This document shows positions 9,448 through 18,397 of a DNA stretch of 64,000 nt, one piece after another. A program made the position numbers and the translations under genes. The stretch covers positions 4,526,001 to 4,590,000 of the forward strand of contig CP048838.1 in NCBI GenBank assembly GCA_012317185.1, written 5' to 3'. This stretch comes from [Clostridium] innocuum (GTDB lineage Bacteria > Bacillota_I > Bacilli_A > Erysipelotrichales > Erysipelotrichaceae). How positions within the stretch are numbered: position 1 is the stretch's first letter; each line of letters starts with the position of its first letter. A model generated the notes under the pieces. It did not search any database, was not told the origin of the DNA, and saw nothing but the letters and a program-made list of their open reading frames with translations.

Positions 9448-9547
9448 CTTTCGTGTACTATGTTTTACAAAAATATATGAAAGACTTTGACATATTCAGA
9501 GAAAAGAGACTGTGGCATAATGAAGATGTCAAAGGAGAGTGATGTTA

Positions 9548-10504
9548 ATGTCTGATGAAATATTGTTTCTGCATTCACCGTTGAAAGAAAAGATTTACGG
9601 CGGTACCAAAATTCAGAAAACGTTTGGCTTCGATGAAGCTGCAAATCAGAAAATTGGTGAATACTGGGCTATTAGTGCACATGAAAACGGTACGAGTATC
9701 ATCTCGAATGGTACCTATAAAAACCATTCACTAAAGGAGGTGTATAAACAGCATCGTGAGTTATTTCACAATGCGAAGGAAGAACGTTTTCCACTCCTTA
9801 TCAAGATCAATGAAATAACACGGCCTGTTTCCGTACAGGTGCATCCTGATGATATCTATGCCGAGAAGTATGAAAATGATTTAGGTAAAGCAGAGTTCTG
9901 CCTATATCTTGATGTGGATGATGGAACAAAGCTGATACGCGGTCATACAACCAACACAAAAGAAGAATTTAAAGAACTGGCACTGGCAGGAAAATGGGGA
10001 CAGCTGCTGCATAGAACACCGGTAAAAGCAGGTGACTGTGTATTTACTCCGGCTGGAATCGTACATGGTGTGGAAGGAAAAATGCTTCTTGCCGAGGTTC
10101 AGCAAAGTAGCGATGTCACATACCGTATCTATGATTATGATAATACCGAACCGGATGGTACACCACGGAAGCTGCATTTGGAAAAAGCATTGGATGTTAT
10201 CTGCTTTCCGCACAAAGAACCGGAAATGAATATTCGTGATGAGCTGCATGGAAACAATCATATTTTGCAATACATAAGCAATGAATTTTTCCGAATTACG
10301 CGTTATGAAATTCAGGAATCAGAAACAATAAGCAATGAAACTTATTCCCTATGTCTTATCTTAAGCGGGGAAGGGCACATTCATATAAAGGATGAAAGCT
10401 ATTTCTTAAAGGCCGGTCAGGGATTTATTGTGACATCCAGCTGTACCAGCTTTCGGCTTACCGGAAGCATGGATATCCTGATCAGCGAGCCGGGGCACGT
10501 ATAA
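9548..10504 (+). CDS. manA: mannose-6-phosphate isomerase, type I
   Basis: A 318-residue cupin metalloenzyme that interconverts mannose-6-P and fructose-6-P. Zinc-ligand motifs are visible: SVQVHPDD (Gln and His), GKAEFCLY (Glu) and GIVHGV (His), with the conserved RIYDYD downstream. Start choice: ATG at 9548 lies 10 bases after AGGAG. GTG 9539 and ATG 9542 are too close to it. It is the first gene of an operon with fructose-family PTS genes and a MtlD homologue, so the imported sugar phosphate probably enters glycolysis as fructose-6-P. It is one of three type I isomerases in this window. Confidence 0.93.
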   Translation: MSDEILFLHSPLKEKIYGGTKIQKTFGFDEAANQKIGEYWAISAHENGTSIISNGTYKNHSLKEVYKQHRELFHNAKEERFPLLIKINEITRPVSVQVHPDDIYAEKYENDLGKAEFCLYLDVDDGTKLIRGHTTNTKEEFKELALAGKWGQLLHRTPVKAGDCVFTPAGIVHGVEGKMLLAEVQQSSDVTYRIYDYDNTEPDGTPRKLHLEKALDVICFPHKEPEMNIRDELHGNNHILQYISNEFFRITRYEIQESETISNETYSLCLILSGEGHIHIKDESYFLKAGQGFIVTSSCTSFRLTGSMDILISEPGHV

Positions 10505-10516
10505 AGGAGGGGAAGC

Positions 10517-10951
10517 ATGTTCGATAAACAACTGACGTTTGTAAATAAAACGTTTAAAGACAAAGCAGACGCTATCAATTTTCTAATTCATGAAGCCGCA
10601 GCAGCCGGCAAACTGAATGGAGGTGAAGCATATAGAAAATCCGTATTACAGAGAGAAGAGGAATTTTCCACAGCAGTCGGTTATGAAGTTGCAATACCGC
10701 ATGGGTCAAGTGATGATGTTACAGAATCCTTTGTGGCTGTATCTACAGTGAAGAAACCGATTTTATGGGGAGAGGAAAGCATCCGCATGATTTTCATGAT
10801 TGGTGTCCCAGAACATAAAAGAACCAGAGAACATCTGCAGATTCTTGCCTGGCTTAGTAGAAACCTTATGCATGATGAATTTCGCAATAGCGTTGTTAAT
10901 GCAGGAAATGAAATACAATTATTCGAATGTCTAAGCAGACTCGAACAATAG
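10517..10951 (+). CDS. PTS fructose/mannitol-family EIIA
   Basis: A 144-residue phosphocarrier. His62 in EVAIPHG is the phosphorylation site. AAAGGAGGGG lies 6 bases before the start. It is a stand-alone domain; EIIB and EIIC are separate genes downstream. It takes phosphate from HPr and passes it to the adjacent EIIB. Confidence 0.93.
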   Translation: MFDKQLTFVNKTFKDKADAINFLIHEAAAAGKLNGGEAYRKSVLQREEEFSTAVGYEVAIPHGSSDDVTESFVAVSTVKKPILWGEESIRMIFMIGVPEHKRTREHLQILAWLSRNLMHDEFRNSVVNAGNEIQLFECLSRLEQ

Positions 10952-10965
10952 AGAGGAGAATATAA

Positions 10966-11271
10966 ATGAATATCGTAGGTATCACAGCATGTCCGACAGG
11001 TATCGCCCATACATACATGGCGCAGGAAGCATTGGAAGAGGCAGGAAGAAAGCGCGGTCATCAAATCAAACTAGAAACACAAGGGGCAATGGGAGCAGAA
11101 AATGAGATTACCGAAGAGGATCTTAAAACGGCTGATATAGTTTTGATTGCAGTTGGTTGTGCAGTGGAAGGATTGGAGCGCTTTGACGGTAAATGCGTTG
11201 TTGAAATTGATGTGGCAGATGCTATTAAGAATCCGGAAGCAGCAATCGTAAAGCTCGAAAAAGCGGTTTAA
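10966..11271 (+). CDS. PTS fructose-family EIIB
   Basis: A 101-residue protein of normal size for a free-standing domain. Cys9 in ITACPTGIAHTYMA is the phosphocysteine; this loop is diagnostic of the fructose subfamily. It starts 15 bases after the EIIA stop with GAGAGGAG upstream. The partner EIIC gene lies unusually far away, 418 bases downstream. Confidence 0.94.
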   Translation: MNIVGITACPTGIAHTYMAQEALEEAGRKRGHQIKLETQGAMGAENEITEEDLKTADIVLIAVGCAVEGLERFDGKCVVEIDVADAIKNPEAAIVKLEKAV

Positions 11272-11689
11272 GAAAACACCGTTCGAAATGGAAGCTCTAT
11301 AGCTCATAAACCTGAAAGAGACAGTAAACTACTGATTACTGAGATGATTCCATAAGCTTCAATTCTGAAAGATGTAGTATGAAAGCGCACTGCTGGAAGA
11401 AAGAGGGCTCAATTACTTTAAAAAGACGCTTCAGAAATTAAAAAGACTAAAGCGATGAAAACATAAACGAAAGATTAGTTGATAGTAAAAATGATAATAG
11501 TTAAATCATAATGTGAATCTTTACATGATGTATTGGAGCGGCTTCATTTCAAGTCAAGAAGAAAATACTTTTTCATTCATCATACCCATTGTCATGAAAG
11601 CGCTAATGCTACAGATGACAAGATTCAAACGTTATAAAAAACTTACATAAAAATTTGCACTCGTGTATAACGAGAGAATGGAGACAGTT
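11272..11689. other. 418-bp gap inside the PTS operon, with two TGAAAGCGC elements
   Basis: The gap lies between EIIB and EIIC of one PTS, which are normally adjacent. No gene of credible length or ribosome site is present. TGAAAGCGC occurs at 11380-11388 and 11595-11603. The second, read as TGAAAGCGCTAATG, agrees with 12 of 14 positions of the cre pattern TGWAANCGNTNWCA. The region may carry a second promoter with catabolite control for EIIC and mtlD, or be the remains of a lost gene. Confidence 0.4.
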
Positions 11690-12751
11690 ATGAGTATTGA
11701 TTTCAAGAAAATTAAAAACCATTTAATGACTGGTATGTCTTACATGATACCGATGACCGTGATTGGCGGTATCTTCTATGCAGGTTCCATCGCATTTGGG
11801 GGCACTGCGGTAGCTGGAGAAGGGATGGTTATTAAAAATGAATTCCTTCTTCATGTACAGGAAATCGGTGGGGCCGGTTTGTTCCTGATGATTCCTGTAC
11901 TGGCTGGGTATATCGCTTATGCCATAGCAGGGAAACCCGCTTTGGCTCCCGGATTAGTTGCCGGCTATATCGCAAATACAGAAATTATGATTGGGGGAAA
12001 TGCTGTAAAAACAGGGTTTCTCGGAGCGTTGGTATTGGGCTTTATGACAGGGTATCTGGTTAAATATATGAAGAAGATACACTATCCTGAGTTGATTAAG
12101 AGCGTTGTGCCAATACTGATCATTCCTGTTGTTACATCCTTTATTGTTTGTATTTTCTATATGTACATTCTTGCCAATCCAATCGGCATGGCGATGGGTG
12201 GAGTCGAAAGCTTTCTGACCAGCTTATCAAGCGGAAGTAAAATTGTTCTGGGTATCATCATGGGGATGATGGTTACTGTTGATATGGGAGGTCCGGTTAA
12301 TAAAACTGCCTGCTTATTCTCTATTGGGATGATGGCAGAGGGGCACTACGAATTCTTCGGCATCTGCGCCGTTCCAATCTGTACTGCACCACTGGGTATG
12401 GGGCTTGCGACATTGCTGGCAAAAAACAAATATACCCAGGAGGAGCGTGATGCAGGCAAGGCATCTCTATTCATGGGTCTGATAGGAATCTCCGAAGGTG
12501 CTATACCACTAGCTGTCGCTGACCCCGCAAAGGTCATTCCGTCAATTATGGCAGGTGGTGCTGTTGGAGGTGCAATTGCAGCAGTAGCCGGTGTAAAGGA
12601 TTATGCGCCGCATGGAGGACCGATTGTACTGCCTATCATTGATGAAAAAATATGGTTTGTTATCGCAATTATCGTTGGCACACTGGTTACTGCTATTTTA
12701 GTGAATCTTCTAAAAAAACCGGTCGCTCAAACTGAGCTGGCAGATAAATAA
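11690..12751 (+). CDS. PTS fructose-family EIIC
   Basis: A 353-residue membrane permease subunit with about ten hydrophobic segments. The N-terminal MTGMSYMIPMTVIGG and the later GxxxGxxGISEGAIP and DYAPHGGPI segments are conserved in fructose-type IIC; the GISEGAIP loop lies in the sugar-binding region. The ATG at 11690 has GGAG 6 bases upstream; an in-frame GTG at 11663 was rejected. It is followed after 1 base by the MtlD-like gene. Confidence 0.93.
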   Translation: MSIDFKKIKNHLMTGMSYMIPMTVIGGIFYAGSIAFGGTAVAGEGMVIKNEFLLHVQEIGGAGLFLMIPVLAGYIAYAIAGKPALAPGLVAGYIANTEIMIGGNAVKTGFLGALVLGFMTGYLVKYMKKIHYPELIKSVVPILIIPVVTSFIVCIFYMYILANPIGMAMGGVESFLTSLSSGSKIVLGIIMGMMVTVDMGGPVNKTACLFSIGMMAEGHYEFFGICAVPICTAPLGMGLATLLAKNKYTQEERDAGKASLFMGLIGISEGAIPLAVADPAKVIPSIMAGGAVGGAIAAVAGVKDYAPHGGPIVLPIIDEKIWFVIAIIVGTLVTAILVNLLKKPVAQTELADK

Positions 12752-12752
12752 T

Positions 12753-13895
12753 ATGAAAGAAGCAATTATTATCGGTGCAGGACGTCTCGGCAAAGGCTTT
12801 ATCGGAGAAACAATCGCAAACTCACCTGCATGGAATATGACATTTATTGACACTGATCCTGTTGTAATCAGTAACCTGAGAGAAGCCGGTTCCTATCATG
12901 TTACCGTACATCGCTTTGATCGAATAGAGGAACATAGTATATCCAATTTTGAAGCATACACATGGGGGCAGGAAGCAATTACAGATAAAATAATTCAGGC
13001 TGATTTAATCATGTTTGTCATATATCCTGAAAAAATCTCGGAGGCGGTTATCACACTCATGGACGGTCTGAAAGTTAGGAAGGAAAAAAATCCGCATCAG
13101 AATCTCTCCATCATCTTTTTAACCAATAAAAATCATATGATGCAGGGTATACATGAACAATTTTCTCACATGCTTACGGATACAGATCACATCTGGTTCA
13201 ACAATCATGTTGTACTACGTGATTCCATCATCAGAAGAAGTACGGACGCTGAAAGCAATCAGTCTTTAAACATACGTACAACTGCCGTATTATCGCTATT
13301 AATTCAGGGTCCGCTGAACGTTGATATTTCAGATATAGAATGGATGGAGATTACTGATCAGCTAGAGCTTCTGAAGGATGTCAAGGTTTTCATCGTGAAC
13401 GGTCCGCATGCTGCTGGAGCATTCATGGGGTATTATTCCGGTTATGAAACAATCAATCAAATCAGCAGTGACGCCAACGGCTCAGCATTCATTTCAGCCG
13501 TTGAGAAAGAAATAAAGGCAGGTATTCTGGCGAAATATCCGCTCACAGAGGAGCAACTCGATAATTTAAGCGTATTCCCTCAGGCAGAGGGTGATATGGT
13601 AGATTATATTTACAGGGTTGCCTATGATCCAATTCGCAAGCTGTCGAAAGGTGATCGGCTTTCAGGAAGTGCTCTCATGTGTTACGAGAATAGTCTTTCA
13701 TATAATCATATAGCAAAGGCGATAGCTTATGGCTTTTTATATGATAATCCAGATGATCCACAGGCACTGCTATTACAGGAAACCATACAGAAAGAAGGAC
13801 TTCCTAACGTTATAGAACGCATTACCGGCTTTCCAAAAACACATGAAATATATCATGCCATTCTGCAGCATTATGAAAGCTTGAAAAGAAATTAA
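12753..13895 (+). CDS. mtlD: mannitol-1-phosphate 5-dehydrogenase family protein
   Basis: A 380-residue NAD-dependent long-chain polyol dehydrogenase. An N-terminal Rossmann motif IIIGAGRLGKGFIGE (residues 5-19) is followed by the C-terminal mannitol-dehydrogenase domain, with KVFIVNGPHAAGAF near residues 210-223 carrying the conserved Lys, Asn and His. Length matches MtlD (about 375-380). It starts 1 base after the EIIC stop with no strong ribosome site, so translation is probably coupled. With EIIABC and ManA it suggests uptake of a hexitol or related sugar and conversion to fructose-6-P. The exact substrate is inferred only from family membership. Confidence 0.86.
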   Translation: MKEAIIIGAGRLGKGFIGETIANSPAWNMTFIDTDPVVISNLREAGSYHVTVHRFDRIEEHSISNFEAYTWGQEAITDKIIQADLIMFVIYPEKISEAVITLMDGLKVRKEKNPHQNLSIIFLTNKNHMMQGIHEQFSHMLTDTDHIWFNNHVVLRDSIIRRSTDAESNQSLNIRTTAVLSLLIQGPLNVDISDIEWMEITDQLELLKDVKVFIVNGPHAAGAFMGYYSGYETINQISSDANGSAFISAVEKEIKAGILAKYPLTEEQLDNLSVFPQAEGDMVDYIYRVAYDPIRKLSKGDRLSGSALMCYENSLSYNHIAKAIAYGFLYDNPDDPQALLLQETIQKEGLPNVIERITGFPKTHEIYHAILQHYESLKRN

Positions 13896-14377
13896 TGCGG
13901 CTTGCGAAAAAAAGGCGCTGTGATATGAAAAAAACAATGGCAGAATGCTAAGCATACCATTTATCAGTATCGCGTTCGCTTTATCAATCAGCATAAGATT
14001 ACCAAGAGCAGGTGATTTTATGCTTTTTATATATGCAAGAATCATCTGTTATTCCCATTTGCTAATCATGATCAGGATACTGTTTTTCAGTGTTTGTGCA
14101 ATAAGGTTATCAGGCTTTCGGCGCTTATCTTACAAGACTATCCACAAGATACCGGTGATTTAAAGGATGAAATGACACTCTGAGAAAAATCCATTCCCCT
14201 GATTTTTTGAGCTTGCGCAAAAAGACAATAAATGGATACATACATGCCCTTTGCATATGGATTCTTTTCAAGAAATAGTTAAGCCCTATCATCTCTATCC
14301 TGTGCATACGCCGCTGTGAATCCTTTGGATACTACTGTAAAGCATGGGTAAGAACCTGCACGTTTAAGCATTATAAA

Positions 14378-14415
14378 AACCCCATTCCGGAATTTTATTT
14401 CCACAGAATGAGGTT
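14378..14415 (-). terminator. intrinsic terminator on the minus strand
   Basis: Arms AACCCCATTC (14378-14387) and GAATGAGGTT (14406-14415) pair with one mismatch. On the minus strand the stem runs into a T-rich tract. It lies just downstream of the decayed minus-strand gene at 14425-14640, as expected for that gene's former terminator. Confidence 0.55.
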
Positions 14416-14424
14416 CACGTTTTC

Positions 14425-14640
14425 CTTTTCAGACCTGATCATAATCAAGCAGATATTTCTCTGCCTCTTCGCACCATACATTATGGTTTTTCTCACATAT
14501 ATCCGCCAGCCTTTTGAATACCGGATATTATGCTGCCTACTGCGTAAATCCCCGATTTCAGTCAGTGGCAAATCGATATGCGGATAAATCAGTTTTTACC
14601 TCCCAGTATCTTTGGCACGTTCGAAATCCTATCTATAAGA
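14425..14640 (-). pseudogene. remnant of an unidentified gene
   Basis: Two minus-strand frames carry protein-like stretches that join across frame changes: DFERAKDTGR, stop, LIYPHIDLPLTEIGDLRSRQ, then in another frame FKRLADICEKNHNVWC and AEKYLLDYDQV with a stop. A terminator follows directly. The pattern fits the C-terminal part of a gene broken by at least one stop and one frameshift. I do not recognise the family. Confidence 0.35.
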
Positions 14641-14877
14641 AAAAACAACCATAACTAAATGATTGTTCTTTCCCTGTATTTTCATGAATAAATCATCACA
14701 GAATTTCCTATAAAATTATAAACTCTATTTGTTTTGAGCATGCGTACCATATTCTATATCACAAGTATATACATAGCATATCTATGATTCTATGTGATTG
14801 TTTTTATGAATCAGGCATACGTCTGACTTCTTTAATTTCCCTGATCTGGATCTGATTAGGCGGAAATTTCATATCTC

Positions 14878-16301
14878 CTATAGATTCTCTCCATTTGATT
14901 CTATCATATTTGCGTACCAGTAAAAGGAATCCTTTGGGATACATTTACCAGTGCCATTCCCCTCGTTATCGATATCCACATAAATAAGCCCATACCGCTT
15001 TTCCATTTCACAGCTGTTTCCGCTGACGATATCAAATGGTGACCACATGGTATATGCGAAGATATCCGTACCCTCTTCCATTACATCCTTTAACTCCTGA
15101 ATATGGCGTTTCTGATAATCAATCCGGTATTCGTCATGTATACAGCCATCACTTCCCAATGCCTCTTCCACCCCCACACCGTTCTCTGCAATCATCATTG
15201 GTACGCCGTAACGATCCCAATACTGTGCCATCGTATTGTACAATCCAACCGGATCGATCGTCCAGCCCCACTCCGTCGCCTTTGTGTACGGATTGGCGCA
15301 ACGATTTCCATTTTCATCAACACAGTGACTATAATAATATGCGACTGCCAGGAAATCCATGGTATACGAACGGATCAGCTCCTCGTCACCATCCTCCATC
15401 TGAATCGTGATACCATGCTTCTTAAACCACGTTTTCGCATATCCCGGGTATTCTCCACGCAGCTGTACATCCGCAAAGAAGAAATCCTTCATCCGGTTTT
15501 TCTCAATCGCTATCTTTACATTCTGCGGATCACAGGTCTTTGCATACGTCAGCTGATCTGCCAGCATCATACCGACTTTTAACGCAGGATCAAGTTCTCT
15601 TGCAGCCTTGACGATCCCCGCACTTGCCACAAACTCATGATGCACCGCCTGATATTTTGCGGCAGTGAAATCCTCATACTCATCCATAACCATTCCCAAT
15701 GAGCTGAAGGACTCCCCAAAAATCAGGTTAATCTGATTGATTACGATCCAATATGTAACCTTGTCCTTGTATCTTTTCAAACAGGTTTGTGCGAAACGCT
15801 CATACAGATCAATCGTCTTTCTGCCATACCATCCCTGATAATGTGTTACCACCTTTAACGGCATATGTAATGTGTCAGTGTGACGATCGGCTCGATGCCC
15901 TGTCTGTGCAATTCATCAAACACCTCATCATAAAACCGAAGTCCCGCTTCATTGGGATATTCATCATCCGCATTCGGAAAAATCCGTGCCCAGCTGATAC
16001 TCATTCGAAATGCCTTAAATCCACACTCCTTCATCCATCCTATGTATTCTTTATATCGGTGATAGAAATCCACCGCCTTATGCTTTGGATAATATTGCTG
16101 CTGCTTTTCTGCCTGCACATCTGCAATACGCTGCTTCAAAAGCTCTCTGGTATAATTGGTATTGCCGCCGCCTGCAGCTTTTTTATAACAAATCTGGATA
16201 TCCGCAACATTCAACCCTTTTCCATCCTCCAGATAGGCTCCCTCCATCTGAACAGCAGCACTTGCGCCACCCCATAGAAAATCTTCAGGAAACACACTCA
16301 T
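14878..16301 (-). pseudogene. licH: GH1 6-phospho-beta-glucosidase, frameshifted
   Basis: The two halves together cover a full GH1 enzyme of about 474 residues. The N-terminal part (16301 down to about 15855) has FPEDFLWGGASAAVQMEG and GFKAFRMSISWARIFPN and ends at VTLTHY. The second part continues MPLKVVTHYQGWYGRKTID in another frame. One base is missing near 15855-15865, and there is no homopolymer there. The nucleophile motif MIAENG and the phosphosugar-binding CEMEKRYGLIYVD are intact. The acid/base motif reads INQIN, with Gln (codon 15733-15735) where NE is expected. The start has AAAGGAGG and overlaps the EIIA stop (TGATG). It is the last gene of the lic-type operon and either inactive or a sequencing artefact. 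Confidence 0.85.
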
Positions 16302-16648
16302 CAGCTTTCCTCCTTTTTTACAAACATAGCCGCAAAGCTGCGAAAGGTATCGATTAGAGAACTGCACAATTCAATTTCACTGTTGATTGTCATCAGTGTG
16401 TCCTGTGCATGATTGAACAGCATGCAGTATTGATACTGCACACCCCGTGCTTCGGCCTGAATAATTTCTGTCTGTGCCGCATGAGCCTGTGTTATCTCTT
16501 TTTTGGCTTCCTTCAGGCAGGCATCCGCCTTCTCAAACTGCAATGCTTGTACATATTTTAATGCCTCTTTGGTATGCAGACGGGCATCTCCGGCATGCGT
16601 CAGAATCCCCATTGCACTCAGTATCAGCTCATTGTTTTCATCAGTCAT
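16301..16648 (-). CDS. licA: PTS lactose/cellobiose-family EIIA
   Basis: A 115-residue helical phosphocarrier. His80 in LFNHAQDTLMT is the phosphorylation site (family pattern HAQDHLM). The helical segment AHAAQTEIIQAEARG precedes it. The start lies inside the 3' end of the EIIC gene (8-base overlap), and the stop overlaps the glucosidase start by 1 base. It transfers phosphate to the EIIB encoded at the head of the operon. Confidence 0.94.
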   Translation of the reverse strand: MTDENNELILSAMGILTHAGDARLHTKEALKYVQALQFEKADACLKEAKKEITQAHAAQTEIIQAEARGVQYQYCMLFNHAQDTLMTINSEIELCSSLIDTFRSFAAMFVKKEES

Positions 16649-17882
16649 TTGCTTCCATCTCCATTTCTTCCTTCACCATTTTATTCTCATGTGCCTTAAA
16701 GAACGGCCACCAGATCAGCCATGACAGCAGGAACATGCCTACAACCAGAATCACGGCACGGAAATCACCATGTGTTGCCAGAAAGGAACAAATCGGCATC
16801 GGCAGCTGGTTCACATTCATGACAGCATGCGGAATCGTGACAAGACCGCTGGAGAACGCAAACCATGCAATCGTTGGCAGAACCAGTGCATTGATCCACA
16901 TCGGTATCATTAAAATCGGATTCAAGGCAATCGGTGCTCCATATACCAGAGGCTCATTGATATTGAACAGCGACGGTATCATGGCAATCTGTCCGAACTT
17001 CCTGATTCTCTTACTGCGGGATTTGAGCATCATGATATTCAAAGCCAGTGTCATTCCCATACCTCCGATAAAGATTACCGAAAAGGTTACATTTGATGTA
17101 TAGATATTTGTCGGCTGCAGCCCCTGTTCAAATGCAGCTGCATTTGCGGTGATTCCTGCAAGACCGATGGGACTGGTGATTGGATTCATAAACCAGCTGT
17201 TGATCCCGAAGGAATAGAAGAATACCGGTATAAAGATACAGAGCATAAAGCCCGGATAGGTCTGACCGATACTGATCAGTGGTGAGAACAGCTTGGTAAT
17301 GAGCTCAAATAGGTCAATATTGCACCAGTAAATAAGGATGGTAGTAAGCACAAGCACAATAATTCCGGGAATGACCTGATTCAGCCAGCGAATCAAAAAA
17401 TCCGGAAGAGATACGGAATCCTCAAACAGATGCAGCTTGAAATACAGATTACTGATCACAATGGTCACAATACCCGCAAAGAATGCAGAAATCATACCGG
17501 AGCCTCCGAATCTTCCAAACGCTACCTGAAACTGAAAGTCCGCAATAGACGGTTTAATCACCATAAAGAACATCATTAAAGCGATTAAGCCGGTTGACAC
17601 ACCATATTCCTTAAACCCATATTCCTTTGCGCCGTGATAGCCAACCAGAAAAACAAGTGTCAGCGACATAATGCCAAAGCTGAAATTATAGACCGGAGAA
17701 AGATCCGGAAGAAAGGAGACATAACCCGCAAGCAGATTATATATGGAGATGATACTCCCCAGCAACAGAATCGGCACATTGGCCATCAATGCTCCGGAAA
17801 GTGTACGTATTATTTTTTTATCCATGGCCTTGGCGACCTTTGGTGCAAAGCTGGAGCCCAGCCAGTTAATAAATGTATTCAT
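16641..17882 (-). CDS. licC: PTS lactose/cellobiose-family EIIC
   Basis: A 413-residue permease with about ten membrane segments, normal length. The conserved FNINEPLVYGAPIALNP loop, typical of the lactose/cellobiose/chitobiose branch and part of the sugar site, is present near residues 320-336. GGMGMTLAL precedes it. It starts 4 bases after the EIIB stop with AAAGGGAT upstream. Likely substrates are cellobiose- or other beta-glucoside-type disaccharides by analogy with LicC and ChbC. Confidence 0.94.
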   Translation of the reverse strand: MNTFINWLGSSFAPKVAKAMDKKIIRTLSGALMANVPILLLGSIISIYNLLAGYVSFLPDLSPVYNFSFGIMSLTLVFLVGYHGAKEYGFKEYGVSTGLIALMMFFMVIKPSIADFQFQVAFGRFGGSGMISAFFAGIVTIVISNLYFKLHLFEDSVSLPDFLIRWLNQVIPGIIVLVLTTILIYWCNIDLFELITKLFSPLISIGQTYPGFMLCIFIPVFFYSFGINSWFMNPITSPIGLAGITANAAAFEQGLQPTNIYTSNVTFSVIFIGGMGMTLALNIMMLKSRSKRIRKFGQIAMIPSLFNINEPLVYGAPIALNPILMIPMWINALVLPTIAWFAFSSGLVTIPHAVMNVNQLPMPICSFLATHGDFRAVILVVGMFLLSWLIWWPFFKAHENKMVKEEMEMEAND

Positions 17883-17886
17883 AGCT

Positions 17887-18207
17887 CTATCCCTTTTCCT
17901 TTAACGTTTCCATACATAGAGCAAGCAGTCCTTTTCCATCCAGTCCTGCATACATATCCTTCGGTATCATCAGAACCGGGACTGCATACGGATCACACAT
18001 CGCCTTTAATTCATCAAACGCATAGGATAAATGCGGCCCGATGAGCAAAATATCCATCTTCGGAAGATCATCCGCTATATTGTTCTGACTCTTTGCTTCC
18101 ACCTTGGCCATGATCCCCTGTTTTTTTGCTGCACCGCGCATCTGCTGTGCCAGAAAGCCGCTGGACATCCCTGCTCCGCAGCATAATAATATATTCAGTT
18201 TTTCCAT
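17887..18207 (-). CDS. licB: PTS lactose/cellobiose-family EIIB
   Basis: A 106-residue free EIIB. Cys10 in LLCCGAGMSSG is the phosphocysteine. The ATG at 18207 follows AGGAGGTAGAAAAG; the longer open frame begins 12 codons earlier without support. It is the first gene of the B-C-A-glucosidase operon, the same order as Bacillus subtilis licBCAH, transcribed away from the LicR-like regulator. Confidence 0.94.
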   Translation of the reverse strand: MEKLNILLCCGAGMSSGFLAQQMRGAAKKQGIMAKVEAKSQNNIADDLPKMDILLIGPHLSYAFDELKAMCDPYAVPVLMIPKDMYAGLDGKGLLALCMETLKEKG

Positions 18208-18295
18208 CTTTTCTACCTCCTGTTGGTACTGGAACTGTTCCACGCCTATATTATCTCCGGTATAAAGAAAATGCTCAACTTGTAATCTTTCCTTG

Positions 18296-18327
18296 CAGGG
18301 GTGAAAGTTTTTATATTTTCATCCCTG
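18296..18327. promoter_or_regulatory. inverted repeat in the lic divergent promoter region, candidate operator
   Basis: Arms CAGGGGTGAAAG (18296-18307) and TTTTCATCCCTG (18316-18327) match at 10 of 12 positions with an 8-base spacer. The repeat lies between the divergent licB and licR-like genes and just upstream of the licR-like promoter, a natural site for the PRD activator. Confidence 0.55.
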
Positions 18328-18345
18328 TAGTGAAAAAGATTCGTT

Positions 18346-18373
18346 TTGCTTTGTTTACTTCTTGCATTATAAT
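18346..18373 (+). promoter_or_regulatory. promoter of the LicR-like regulator
   Basis: -35 TTGCTT (18346-18351) and a perfect -10 TATAAT (18368-18373) with a 16-base spacer, 24 bases before the chosen start codon. Confidence 0.55.
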
Positions 18374-18397
18374 AACAGTAAAGAGAGAGGTATGCGT

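Larger units (their letters stand above)
13896..14877. other. 982-bp gap with decayed coding remnants
   Basis: No intact gene is visible. On the + strand the frame 14043-14183 encodes about 46 codon-like residues ending in a stop (including QDYPQDTGDLKDEMTL), without a start or ribosome site. On the minus strand 14425-14640 is a second remnant, listed separately. The rest (14184-14375 and 14640-14877) shows nothing recognisable. The region separates two sugar operons and looks like a site of gene loss. Confidence 0.35.

Noticed and set aside
9487..9521. Standard promoter TTGACA...CATAAT before manA
   Set aside because: The spacer is 23 bases, too long for a normal sigma-A promoter; it may need the PRD activator, but I do not call it.
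15036..15582. Long open frames on the + strand across the GH1 gene
   Set aside because: They lie antisense to a clear GH1 coding sequence, have no ribosome sites and no family features.
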